This document shows positions 20,101 through 22,743 of a DNA stretch of 22,743 nt, piece by piece. The notes beneath the pieces were generated by a model that saw only the letters and a list, made by a program, of their open reading frames with translations, did not search any database and was not told the origin of the DNA. The DNA lies in the NCBI GenBank assembly GCA_001642005.1, contig LWCA01000586.1, forward strand, positions 1 to 22,743, written 5' to 3'. Made by a program: the position numbers and the translations under genes. Positions within the stretch are counted from its first letter, which is position 1. Every line of letters starts with the position of its first letter. The DNA comes from Intoshia linei (lineage: Eukaryota; Orthonectida; Rhopaluridae).

Positions 20101-21262
20101 TTAAATATAGTACACCAAGTAGTGCATATGCATTGCATAGCCCGTCATTTCCAAATGGCGATTTAGTGTCAAGGGCGCGATTTTGAAATTTTATTTCATG
20201 ATAAAATTATTTATTAAAAAAATATATATCCTTACTTATATAATATGCTACGCAATATTTGCTTGTGTGTGTGTTCTACTTTATTTCAATAACAACCGGT
20301 CTTAGAATTTTATAAAGTCCACATTTCAATTACAGTTTTTTCCGGTGTTAGCAAAATAAATTTCGTCTTTCCAAACTCACATCTTACGGGTCAAAAACCC
20401 CAATTATTTTTTTTTTTTTTAAAATCAAACGAGTTGGAGAATTAAAAAAAATTTATACGCTGATGCGGATTTTAAAATCATAAACATTATCATAATTTTA
20501 AATTTAAAAAAATTAAATCTTCAGGGCCAAAACCCCAAATTACCTTTTTTTGTAAAAAAAGCCCTAAAATTAAAAAAAATTACAGGTGGTACAGTAGTAT
20601 CCCGTTAACACACAAAAAATTTCAATCTGAATAAATGACGTCTTCACGGTCAAAAAAGCATATTAGTATTGATATATTTTTTTCCGAAATATTTTATTAA
20701 AACAAAAAATGTAAAATAATTAACGGTCCAAAAATTAAAAAAAAGATTATTCTGATAGAGCTTATTCCTGTTGATATAAATACAAAATTTCATCCCCAGA
20801 AATCCACGCATTCCCGGTGAAAAATATTTTTTAATATATTATCAACCAATATTTTTCAAATTTATAAATTTCATGTGTATAAAAATCATTACATTGAAAT
20901 GATATTGTGTAGTCCATTAAAAGAATGTTTTTTTATTTTTGATATTTTATTATTTGAGAATATTCTAAAATACACTTTAATATAACACAATGCGTGTTAA
21001 TTATGATTAGTTAATTTACAGATATTTAACACTTGTATCAATTTTCGAAATATCAGGAATTATCGTAATGTTATTATTAGAACAGTCTATTTTAATTTCA
21101 CTACATTCACATCCCAGGGGACAATCTGAAAAGATTTATATTTTAACATTCTTTATTTGATTATACCGTGAATATTAATATCTATATTGCTGTAATCTTT
21201 AGACTTTTTGTCGAAACAGTTCACCGTATTGTTTGTACAATTACACCCAATTGGGCAAGCAT
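5190..21262 (-). CDS. slit: Slit-like secreted guidance protein, 29 exons found, 5' end outside window
   Basis: This is the whole locus; exons are listed separately. Slit is a secreted extracellular-matrix ligand of Robo receptors in axon and cell guidance. In order the exons encode an extra LRRNT-like module, LRR block D2 (LRRNT, five repeats, LRRCT), D3 (same layout), a 17-residue linker, D4 (LRRNT, four repeats, LRRCT), three EGF domains, laminin-G and a cysteine-rich tail. LRR exons are all phase 2-2, and the boundaries between blocks are phase 1. The 29 exons total 3,296 nt and read through without a stop. No other family I know combines serial LRRNT/LRR/LRRCT blocks with EGF, LamG and a Cys-rich end. 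Seen: motifs, phases and splice sites. Inferred: orthology and block numbering, counted back from D4. The signal peptide and D1 are not in the window. Confidence 0.88.
5199..5389 (-). CDS. slit: Slit exon (29): last exon, reduced C-terminal cysteine-rich domain
   Basis: This terminal exon is 191 nt including stop TAA (5,199-5,201), with acceptor ATATAATTAG, and starts in phase 1 so that G|AT joins exactly to the previous exon. It encodes DCDKKNYKKIRIYDSLRNC, then KCGIQYIIKSIQFSCPN, then 12 residues. The last part resembles the closing half of a C-terminal cystine knot (C...I....F.CPN). Only four cysteines are present and the usual CGC end is absent. An AATAAA lies three bases after the stop. 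The CTCK assignment rests mainly on position and weak similarity. Confidence 0.72.
5390..5815 (-). other. Intron between laminin-G and tail exons
   Basis: Bounded by donor GTAATATG and acceptor ATAATTAG. I looked for an EGF exon here (canonical Slit has one or more after LamG) and saw no cysteine pattern. GC is locally higher around 5,470-5,530, without a recognised motif. Confidence 0.55.
5816..5953 (-). CDS. slit: Slit exon (28): end of laminin-G
   Basis: This 138-nt, phase 1-1 exon has acceptor ATTTTTAG and donor G|GTAATATG. The join creates QGCIRQFLINDKIIDLRR, the closing G-C-I-R motif of LamG. EMGCP gives the disulfide partner, followed by a polar tail. If the donor were not used, the frame would stop at TGA 5,805-5,807; the in-phase cysteine-rich exon downstream makes splicing more likely. 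Confidence 0.9.
6379..6604 (-). CDS. slit: Slit exon (27): middle of laminin-G
   Basis: This 226-nt exon runs from phase 0 to phase 1, with acceptor AAATATAG and donor G|GTAAAAATA. It encodes IKLAVDFNLNKINISLYDN, a LamG strand pair, and later NAFVGGISDYERKS, the FVGG turn that precedes the closing strands. It joins in frame after ...LDQFYQ and ends at the glycine of the LQGC motif. Confidence 0.9.
6798..7153 (-). CDS. slit: Slit exon (26): end of EGF 3 and N-terminal half of laminin-G
   Basis: This 356-nt exon runs from phase 1 to phase 0, with acceptor CATTTAAAG and donor CAG|GTAATATT. GFHGKHC completes EGF 3. A spacer leads to GYVGLSFKIDRI and the laminin-G strands INIQFSFDTLTINGILFYMS and YLAIEIYQKQLRI. 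The pattern 'F.F.T...NGILFY...YLAIEI....LRI' is typical of LamG domains. Confidence 0.9.
7194..7384 (-). CDS. slit: Slit exon (25): end of EGF 2, basic linker, most of EGF 3
   Basis: This 191-nt exon runs from phase 2 to phase 1, with acceptor TTATATAG and donor G|GTAATGATA. LDQCLCAKNYICPY closes EGF 2. Then come about 30 polar residues containing KRFSKNLNKKKGH. FCSGCINGICVDEKVCQCYI starts EGF 3. Known Slits are cleaved between their last two pre-LamG EGF domains, and this basic spacer sits at the matching place. That it is a cleavage site is inference. Confidence 0.9.
7570..7753 (-). CDS. slit: Slit exon (24): EGF 1 and first half of EGF 2
   Basis: This 184-nt exon runs from phase 1 to phase 2, with acceptor ACAATTTAG and donor AG|GTAACTCG. 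The first EGF is CNCINGTC...YYCKCLENFYGLNC, with six cysteines but only one residue between the first two. The second EGF starts KKCHFPCNDKCYT and ends in the next exon. It joins directly to the last LRRCT, so canonical EGFs 1-3 seem to be missing. Confidence 0.88.
7977..8501. mobile_element. pogo/Tigger-type MITE
   Basis: Ends CAGTTTAAGTCCTTATTAA and ...TTAGTCCTTATTAAAGG (read inward from CAGTCTAAGACTTAG) are inverted copies with a 6-nt indel, and both sides carry TA. CAGT ends plus TA duplication are typical of the pogo/Tigger group. It is non-coding and accounts for nearly half of the intron between the last LRRCT exon and the first EGF exon. Confidence 0.65.
8966..9087 (-). CDS. slit: Slit exon (23): remainder of the D4 LRRCT
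   Basis: This 122-nt exon runs from phase 2 to phase 1, with acceptor AAAATTTAG and donor G|GTATTATC. It encodes ESKQFLQFIKLNKLEPGIAR then CNSPEYLRNVRLIDVNFDQC. The segment KLxxLEPGIARC, followed by a proline-containing loop and a final cysteine, is what I recognise from the fourth Slit block. This is the strongest single evidence for the family call. Confidence 0.92.
9466..10017. other. Intronic stretch with a Tigger-like left end
   Basis: After TA at 9,464-9,465 the sequence CAGTCGTCATCTCTATAATG followed by AACACTCC resembles a Tigger terminal repeat. No convincing right end was found, although the CAGTATACCTC-type end near 10,050 is a possible partner. No coding signal was seen in the interior. 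Confidence 0.35.
10018..10091 (-). repeat. 74-bp copy of a Slit exon end plus intron (pseudo-exon)
   Basis: Matches 19,771-19,844 without gaps at 71 of 74 bases. The source copy covers the last 12 nt of LRR exon (5) and the start of its intron, including the donor. Here the donor is kept, but the exon body upstream has decayed and has a stop in the LRR frame. It sits in the intron that splits the D4 LRRCT. Confidence 0.7.
10156..10668 (+). mobile_element. Tigger-type element with terminal repeats and a DNA-binding remnant
   Basis: Ends CATTCATTTACTCTCTATAG and CATTCGTACTCCCTATAGTG (right end read inward) both continue to GTGAACA and are flanked by TA (10,154-10,155 and 10,669-10,670). Inside, plus-strand 10,424-10,534 encodes KRRKILEFAKRNPVIIKEIC and KVFRISVGAMNKILKN, the first CENP-B/psq helix-turn-helix of Tigger transposases, ending in a stop. 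The catalytic domain is deleted. Confidence 0.75.
10595..10626. repeat. Perfect 14-bp palindromic arms inside the Tigger-type element
   Basis: TTTTGTTCACTATA and TATAGTGAACAAAA face each other across CTAT. The sequence repeats the terminal-repeat core of the same element, giving three copies of the TATAGTGAACA core including the right terminus. It may be the trace of a nested or failed insertion of the element's own end. Confidence 0.6.
10932..10964 (-). CDS. slit: Slit exon (22): 33-nt start of the D4 LRRCT
   Basis: This micro-exon runs from phase 2 to phase 2, with acceptor AATTTTAG and donor TG|GTAATGATT. It encodes SLENNPWNCN, with the second cysteine of the C-x-C motif split as TG|C across the intron. 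NPW-N-C is the usual LRRCT entry. The other half of the cap is 1.8 kb away, beyond a Tigger-type insertion. Confidence 0.87.
11039..11110 (-). CDS. slit: Slit exon (21): leucine-rich repeat 4 of D4
   Basis: This 72-nt, phase 2-2 exon has acceptor AAATTTAG and donor AT|GTAATTAAA. It encodes SLKNNNLTSIPIIVLKYLKN then LIQ, an LRR with the IP turn typical of the last repeat before a cap. Confidence 0.9.
11402..11470 (-). CDS. slit: Slit exon (20): leucine-rich repeat 3 of D4
   Basis: This 69-nt, phase 2-2 exon has acceptor CTTTTTTAG and donor TT|GTAATTAC. It encodes YLDENHLSKLTKDSFHKHPI then KY, giving LYLDENHLSKL with the split codon. The longer plus-strand reading frame across this stretch (11,267-11,488) is only its antisense shadow. 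Confidence 0.9.
11749..11820 (-). CDS. slit: Slit exon (19): leucine-rich repeat 2 of D4
   Basis: This 72-nt, phase 2-2 exon has acceptor CAATCTAG and donor TT|GTATGTTT. It encodes DVSKNNINDINNNDLKEFTS then LEL, a clear LRR. Confidence 0.9.
11888..11971 (-). CDS. slit: Slit exon (18): long leucine-rich repeat 1 of D4
   Basis: This 84-nt, phase 2-2 exon has acceptor AAAATATAG and donor AT|GTATATAC. It encodes IFSNNLIKQIHFNDDAISKR and onward to NIRK, an LRR with four extra residues in its variable half. Multiple-of-three length and exact phase support it. Confidence 0.8.
12010..12109 (-). CDS. slit: Slit exon (17): LRRNT of D4
   Basis: This 100-nt exon runs from phase 1 to phase 2, with acceptor TTATATAG and donor TT|GTATTG. 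It encodes CPEYCRCYKDTLDC followed by NNKLTKLPYIWPNYVTN, an LRRNT with four cysteines and an LP turn. It joins the next exon across a 38-nt intron. Confidence 0.92.
12162..12212 (-). CDS. slit: Slit exon (16): 51-nt linker between D3 and D4
   Basis: This is a phase 1-1 micro-exon with acceptor AATGTTTAG and donor G|GTAAATTA, encoding NVLSNQNFCCTEKKET between split codons. It links the last cysteine of one LRR block to the first of the next. It is flanked by 50-nt and 52-nt introns and keeps the frame exactly. Its cysteine pair is unusual for a linker. Confidence 0.8.
12263..12426 (-). CDS. slit: Slit exon (15): LRRCT cap of D3
   Basis: This 164-nt exon runs from phase 2 to phase 1, with acceptor GAATTTAG and donor A|GTAGGTTTAA. 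It starts NLSDNNIKCDCNLLKLKEK, the classic N.IKCDCNLL entry into an LRRCT. HC at about residue 32 and LRC at about 53 complete the four cysteines. The length (54 whole codons) is normal for this cap. Confidence 0.93.
12479..12550 (-). CDS. slit: Slit exon (14): leucine-rich repeat 5 of D3
   Basis: This 72-nt, phase 2-2 exon has acceptor TATAGTTTAG and donor AT|GTAAATTTT. It encodes HLSNNHFQCIDESLLNLSKR then VKI. With the preceding TT|A codon it reads L-HLSNNHF. A 52-nt intron separates it from the LRRCT exon. Confidence 0.88.
12833..13620 (+). repeat. Helitron-like repeat, copy I (interrupted)
   Basis: Starts TCCTTACTTATATAA, is broken by the MITE at 12,849-13,286, then continues through the shared landmarks 'aaggtcaaaaaccacaa', 'aaacgag', 'gattttaaaatcat' and 'cttcacgg'. 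Four related copies lie within this gene. The start TCC..., lack of target duplication and lack of inverted ends suggest a Helitron-like family, but I have not identified its 3' hairpin. Confidence 0.5.
12849..13286. mobile_element. Second copy of the pogo/Tigger-type MITE, nested in a Helitron-like repeat
   Basis: Left end CAATCTAAGTCCTTATTAACG and right end CTTAGACTG, flanked by TA at 12,847-12,848 and 13,287-13,288. The left end matches the 7,977-8,501 element. It lies directly after TCCTTACTTATATAA, the start of the Helitron-like repeat, whose body resumes after 13,288. Confidence 0.6.
13640..14068 (-). repeat. Helitron-like repeat, copy II (inverted)
   Basis: Read on the minus strand from 14,068 it begins TCCTAACTTATATAATATGC, then GTGTGTGTGTTCAGC, ACATTTCAATTACAG, TTACGGGTCAAAAACC. 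These match copy IV in order. Copies I and II face tail to tail, meeting near 13,630. Confidence 0.6.
14204..14275 (-). CDS. slit: Slit exon (13): leucine-rich repeat 4 of D3
   Basis: This 72-nt, phase 2-2 exon has acceptor AATATTTTAG and strong donor TT|GTAAGACAT. It encodes FLNNNKFKCLNNNTFANCLK then LHS, an LRR with cysteines at two variable positions. A Helitron-like pair and a pogo-type MITE lie in the 1.65-kb intron that follows. Confidence 0.88.
14929..15000 (-). CDS. slit: Slit exon (12): leucine-rich repeat 3 of D3
   Basis: This 72-nt, phase 2-2 exon has acceptor GAATTTAG and donor AT|GTAATTTT. It encodes DLSYNNLSHLNEDLFNKLYH then IKE, with DLSYNNLSHL closest to the standard LRR start. 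Confidence 0.92.
15048..15119 (-). CDS. slit: Slit exon (11): leucine-rich repeat 2 of D3
   Basis: This 72-nt, phase 2-2 exon has acceptor TTTTTTAG and donor AT|GTATAAAAC. It encodes YLNNNMIALINKGSFNNNLK then LQK, matching the LRR consensus at all main positions. The next exon follows after a 47-nt intron. Confidence 0.9.
15350..16250 (+). repeat. Helitron-like repeat, copy III (with piggyBac MITE inside)
   Basis: Shares GTGTGTGTTACCG, the A-rich modules, 'caatctgaaaaaatgacgcc', 'ttcacggtca' and the end 'cgcattcccggtgaaaaat' with copy IV. The piggyBac-type MITE copy B interrupts it at 15,959-16,100. It fills much of the intron between the first two repeat exons of D3. Confidence 0.55.
15959..16100. 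mobile_element. piggyBac-type MITE, copy B, inside a Helitron-like repeat
   Basis: A 142-bp element flanked by TTAA (15,955-15,958 and 16,101-16,104), with terminal repeats CTCTTTCACTGTCT and AGACAGTGAAAGGG (one mismatch). The interior matches copy A closely apart from the copy-A insert. The related repeat at 20,228-20,840 lacks it at the matching place, which serves as an empty site. Confidence 0.87.
16696..16750. mobile_element. Possible hAT element end
   Basis: CCAGAGGGTCCCAGTCTTTT followed by AATACGAGAACC resembles the CAGNGGTTCCCAAACT end of hAT elements. No partner end or 8-bp duplication was found nearby, so this may be a solo end or chance. Confidence 0.3.
16759..16830 (-). CDS. slit: Slit exon (10): leucine-rich repeat 1 of D3
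   Basis: This 72-nt, phase 2-2 exon has acceptor ATATTTTAG and donor AT|GTAATTTAA. It encodes KLNNNNIKFVSNESLQNLYN then LKK, a full LRR. It is separated from the LRRNT exon by a 40-nt intron, one of the shortest in the gene. Confidence 0.88.
16871..17024 (-). CDS. slit: Slit exon (9): LRRNT of D3
   Basis: This 154-nt exon runs from phase 1 to phase 2 with donor CT|GTAATTG. It encodes a lysine-rich lead followed by CPIGCHCTRKRLIDC and the turn LEIPKNFPIWVKY, a textbook LRRNT with its IP-x-x-x-P turn. The acceptor (TGTAATTAG) has a weak pyrimidine tract but is the only one that keeps the frame with the previous exon. Confidence 0.87.
17486..17664 (-). CDS. slit: Slit exon (8): LRRCT cap of D2
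   Basis: This 179-nt exon runs from phase 2 to phase 1, with acceptor ATTATATAG and donor T|GTAATTAA. It starts DLTENNMYCTCDFF, the final repeat strand leading into the C-x-C of an LRRCT. Two more cysteines follow (HRC at about residue 25 and RHLC at about 47 of the exon), making the four-cysteine cap. The open frame continues upstream of the acceptor, but that part does not look like Slit. Confidence 0.85.
17690..17840 (-). other. Open frame of unknown origin beside the D2 LRRCT exon
   Basis: The minus strand is open for about 50 codons before the LRRCT acceptor and encodes MLMLIPARVGNTFEHNR and GFWVIPVVPLRKPIYSG. It is in frame with the LRRCT exon by chance or because an alternative acceptor exists. 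It shows no LRR pattern. It may be a transposon scrap. Confidence 0.25.
17830..18085. repeat. Degenerate tandem repeat, about 58-66 bp period
   Basis: ATTTTACCAA-type motifs recur at about 17,915, 17,981 and 18,039, each followed by an AACC/TTA and an A-rich run ('caagaaaaaaa'). 'aaaccacaaaa' and 'taaccacaatac' also recur. The units are too diverged to fix a consensus. It lies just upstream (gene sense) of the D2 LRRCT exon. Confidence 0.45.
18258..18592. mobile_element. hAT-type MITE with 8-bp target duplication
   Basis: A 335-bp element with ends CAGGGGTGTCAA and, at the right, TGACACCCCTG, plus subterminal GCGGCCCTCGGGCC and TTTGGCCCGCC, which are usual for hAT elements. Flanks CTAATGAG (18,250-18,257) and CTAAGGAG (18,593-18,600) match at 7 of 8, the length expected for hAT. 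The interior is AT-rich and non-coding. Confidence 0.9.
18607..18663 (-). CDS. Candidate extra Slit mini-exon (half repeat)
   Basis: This would be a 57-nt, phase 2-2 segment between a TTCTATAG acceptor and a CG|GTAATG donor. It encodes KALNMMEKFEKINKLIIF, which resembles the second half of an LRR (F..I..L..F). Its length is a multiple of three and its phase fits, so it could be included without a frameshift. It lacks the LxxN first half, and its donor abuts the hAT MITE. It is not counted in the 29 exons. Confidence 0.22.
19029..19091 (-). CDS. slit: Slit exon (7): short leucine-rich repeat 5 of D2
   Basis: This 63-nt, phase 2-2 exon has acceptor AATATTTAG and donor GT|GTAATTTA. It encodes SLHDNKLLYLNFHYLNPKFI, an LRR start (LSLHDNKL) with a shortened second half. 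Its GT|A split codon joins to the LRRCT exon as valine. It is the shortest repeat of this block. Confidence 0.74.
19225..19293 (-). CDS. slit: Slit exon (6): leucine-rich repeat 4 of D2
   Basis: This 69-nt, phase 2-2 exon has acceptor AATTATTAG and strong donor TT|GTGAGTTG. It encodes LLNSNKIKCVNFGKANISNL then KV, an LRR one residue shorter than its neighbours. The LLxNSNKI start and the frame-exact joins support it. Confidence 0.8.
19771..19844 (-). repeat. Source-side copy of the 74-bp repeat, across an exon-intron border
   Basis: Covers the donor end of LRR exon (5) and about 62 nt of intron. It includes TACAGTATACCTCA (minus strand), which resembles a pogo-type end, so a transposon end may be part of the shared segment. 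See 10,018-10,091 for the matching copy. Confidence 0.65.
19833..19904 (-). CDS. slit: Slit exon (5): leucine-rich repeat 3 of D2
   Basis: This 72-nt, phase 2-2 exon has acceptor TTATTTAG and donor TT|GTAATTAA. It encodes YMYTNKMESINFNAFNNIPK then LQY, a slightly divergent LRR with the N, F and L positions kept. Its last 12 nt and the following intron start are part of a 74-bp segment repeated at 10,018-10,091. Confidence 0.82.
19996..20067 (-). CDS. slit: Slit exon (4): leucine-rich repeat 2 of D2
   Basis: This 72-nt, phase 2-2 exon has acceptor AATTTTAG and donor GT|GTAATAATC. It encodes DLSNNLIESVESESFNNLTS, a clear LRR. With the preceding AT|A codon it reads I-DLSNN. It lies just downstream of a Helitron-like insertion that occupies most of the intron before it. 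Confidence 0.9.
20228..20840 (+). repeat. Helitron-like repeat, copy IV (uninterrupted)
   Basis: Starts TCCTTACTTATATAATATGC and ends near CGCATTCCCGGTGAAAAAT. Inside are about three degenerate modules of 130-150 bp, each with an 'aattaaaaaaaa' run, a 'ctgat' motif and a 'cttcacggtcaaaaa'-like end. It is the best reference copy and the empty site for MITE copy B. It lies in the intron between repeat exons 1 and 2 of D2. Confidence 0.6.
20893..20964 (-). CDS. slit: Slit exon (3): leucine-rich repeat 1 of D2
   Basis: This 72-nt, phase 2-2 exon has acceptor TATTTTAG and donor AT|GTAATG. It encodes IFSNNKISKIKKHSFNGL and onward, matching the LRR pattern LxLxxNxIxxIxxxxFxxL with one 24-residue repeat per exon. 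It is too short and too rich in Asn and Lys to be found by open-frame length. Confidence 0.85.
21020..21125 (-). CDS. slit: Slit exon (2): LRRNT of block D2
   Basis: This 106-nt exon has a good acceptor (AAATCTTTTCAG) and donor CT|GTAAATT, phase 1 to 2. It encodes CPLGCECSEIKIDC followed by NNITIIPDISKIDTSVKY, the usual N-terminal cap with four cysteines, an IP turn and the lead-in to the first repeat. The last codon, CT|A, completes leucine with the next exon. This cap opens the block that in known Slits carries the Robo-binding surface. Confidence 0.88.
21167..21262 (-). CDS. slit: Slit exon (1): extra LRRNT-like module
   Basis: This 96-nt exon is phase 1-1 with acceptor AATTTAG and donor G|GTATAATC. 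It encodes ACPIGCNCTNNTVNC, the four-cysteine LRRNT signature, followed by a polar stretch, FDKKSKDYSNIDINIH, where the first leucine-rich repeat should begin. It is spliced across a 41-nt intron straight to another LRRNT exon, so two LRRNT motifs lie in tandem with no repeats between. Because it is symmetric, it could be skipped without changing frame. It may be a relic of a collapsed block or a modified D1-D2 linker. Confidence 0.75.
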
Positions 21263-21413
21263 CTAAATTCGTCACATTATTAATTGTGTCATCAGTTAAA
21301 ATTTGTAAAAAATTTTTTAATTAATTGAGGCTTAGGCACCTTGATTAAACCGTAACCTACGTAATCATAAATGACACTTTTTTTTACTCATGTTTTGATT
21401 TTATTTGGCATTG

Positions 21414-21662
21414 TTAAATGAAATTGTTGAAAATGTTTAGAAATCTGCCATAACCAGATACCATCAAAGGACGTTGCTTGATAATTTTTGTACTGATCAA
21501 CAGATGGATGATAAAAGTATCGACCTCATTATCAATTATCAATGCCAATGTAAACGTTTCATCCAATTGAATTAGAATGTAGAAACATGTACAATATGCA
21601 TCATTTATATTATTAAATTCAAAATTTCTGGAAATGAAAGGAAAACCAACAAAAGAAGTCAA
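21414..21662 (-). other. 82-codon open frame, possible divergent exon upstream of exon (1)
   Basis: A strong acceptor-like tract (TTTCATTTCCAG, ending at 21,628) is followed by FEFNNINDAYCTCFYILIQL in the same phase as LRRCT exons, where YCTC recalls the YCTC of the D2 cap. A donor-like A|GTACAAAA follows about 44 codons later and would join in phase 1 to exon (1). The later LRRCT cysteines are missing. It could be a decayed D1 cap or unrelated sequence. Confidence 0.22.
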
Positions 21663-22743
21663 CCCACAAGAAGGGTGTCTTACTGTGTAAACGTTTCAAT
21701 CTTTTAAAACAAATTTTTCAAAATAAGGGTTCAATAATCTGATAAAAACCGATTGAAATCAAAATAATATATGTACCAACATATATAATGTATATTATAG
21801 AAATATGTACACATTTATAATTAAATTAATTAATTACCAAAGGAGGATAGAAAAAAAAGTATAAATATCAAAATCATTTAAAATTTAGATATAATTTAAT
21901 AAATAAAGATGTAACTGTATTTTACATATAGCATATGCCACGTCATTTAATTAATATCATAAATTATATCGATAGTAAGTCATATTAATATTATGAGATA
22001 ATGTGTGACTACAATGTTGGGTCAAAATATTTCAATGTCTGTTGGTTCAATCAGAAATTTCGACAGATTATACTTTAATGTATAATGTACGCATTCACAT
22101 ACCCTGTATAAATAATGTATAGTATTATATTTCATGCTCTAGAGACATTCGTTGATGATAAAATGCTAACAGTAAATTGAAAAATTTTTCCTGCCGATAG
22201 TATTTCATTATTTATAGTTTCACGCATAATACATTACATGTACGACGTATAATGTAATGAAAATTTAATGACTGTGATGAAAACTATTTAAATTACTATT
22301 GACGCAGATCGGTCGAAGGGATGACTGGTTCTTACAGTTTGATCATCATTTCTCGTTATTTATTTTTATATTCGACGCTGTTCCAGTCTTGTGATAACTG
22401 TAAATTTGGCTTTGTAATCTGCTTTAAAATTACTGGTCACAATACATTATTTATATGTAATATATTAATATTTTTAGTCATATTCTAAACAACGTAGGAT
22501 TTAATTACAATAATAAATCAAAAACCAGTTGACGCGCCCGGATATTTTATAAATTAATTTTAAAAATAAAAAGAAATAGTTATAATTAGAGTCGACATTT
22601 TATAGCACTAAAAATTCGATGATAATGCTAATTTTATTGACTTTATACAATTGTGACTCTGTAATTTTGTACAAAATTATAAATGCTAAAAAGTAGTTTT
22701 TAAGTCAATAAGTTACGTTGATAGTGCTATTTTTTTCATTTTA
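21663..22743. other. No supported gene; upstream flank or long intron
   Basis: I looked on both strands for LRR exons, LRRNT/LRRCT cysteine motifs and a signal-peptide exon and found none that keep phase. If the Slit-like gene has a D1 block and signal peptide, they lie beyond the window. Confidence 0.5.

Noticed and set aside
22321-22488. Plus-strand open frame of 55 codons starting MTGSYSLIIISRYLFLYST, which looks like a signal peptide followed by cysteines
   Set aside because: It is on the opposite strand to the gene, has no recognisable domain, and no convincing downstream exon was found. Hydrophobic frames are common in AT-rich DNA.
1-22743. CRISPR array, rRNA, tRNA or bacterial operon
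   Set aside because: No regularly spaced repeats, rRNA segments or tRNA cloverleaf were seen. Spliced exons and animal transposons show a eukaryotic source.

Overview
The window is animal DNA: very AT-rich, introns of GT...AG type with TTTAG-like 3' ends, and remains of several metazoan DNA-transposon families. I cannot name the species. The asparagine- and lysine-rich proteins and the 38-52 nt minimal introns suggest a fast-evolving, AT-driven invertebrate lineage. All splice sites were placed by eye from reading frame, phase and protein motifs; no software was used.

The main content is one multi-exon gene on the minus strand, from about 21,262 down to a stop codon at 5,199-5,201 and an AATAAA at 5,190-5,195. 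It is hard to see because most coding exons are 33-190 nt long. I can follow 29 exons totalling 3,296 nt, giving 1,098 codons including the stop, with every junction in phase. The domain order is three blocks of LRRNT, leucine-rich repeats and LRRCT, then three EGF domains, a laminin-G domain and a C-terminal cysteine-rich tail. Only Slit, the secreted axon-guidance ligand of Robo receptors, has this order. The last LRRCT carries EPGIARC, which I recognise from Slit D4, so the three blocks should be D2, D3 and D4. D1 and the signal peptide would lie beyond base 22,743 or are lost.

Region by region: 1-5,190 is downstream flank packed with broken transposons (Tc1, a gypsy-like piece, hAT, Merlin-like, mariner/IS630-like, Tigger, and a piggyBac-type MITE). 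5,190-9,087 holds the tail, laminin-G, EGF and last LRRCT exons. 9,087-12,109 holds D4, with Tigger-type insertions in the intron that splits its LRRCT. 12,109-17,024 is D3, whose introns contain copies of a Helitron-like repeat, a pogo-type MITE and a second piggyBac-type MITE. 17,486-21,125 is D2, with a hAT MITE that has an 8-bp target duplication. 21,167-21,262 is an extra LRRNT-like exon. 21,263-22,743 has no gene I can support.

Compared with standard Slit, this version has three EGF domains before laminin-G, none after it, and a tail with four cysteines where a C-terminal cystine knot normally has many. The Robo-binding D2 block keeps its full set of five repeat exons.
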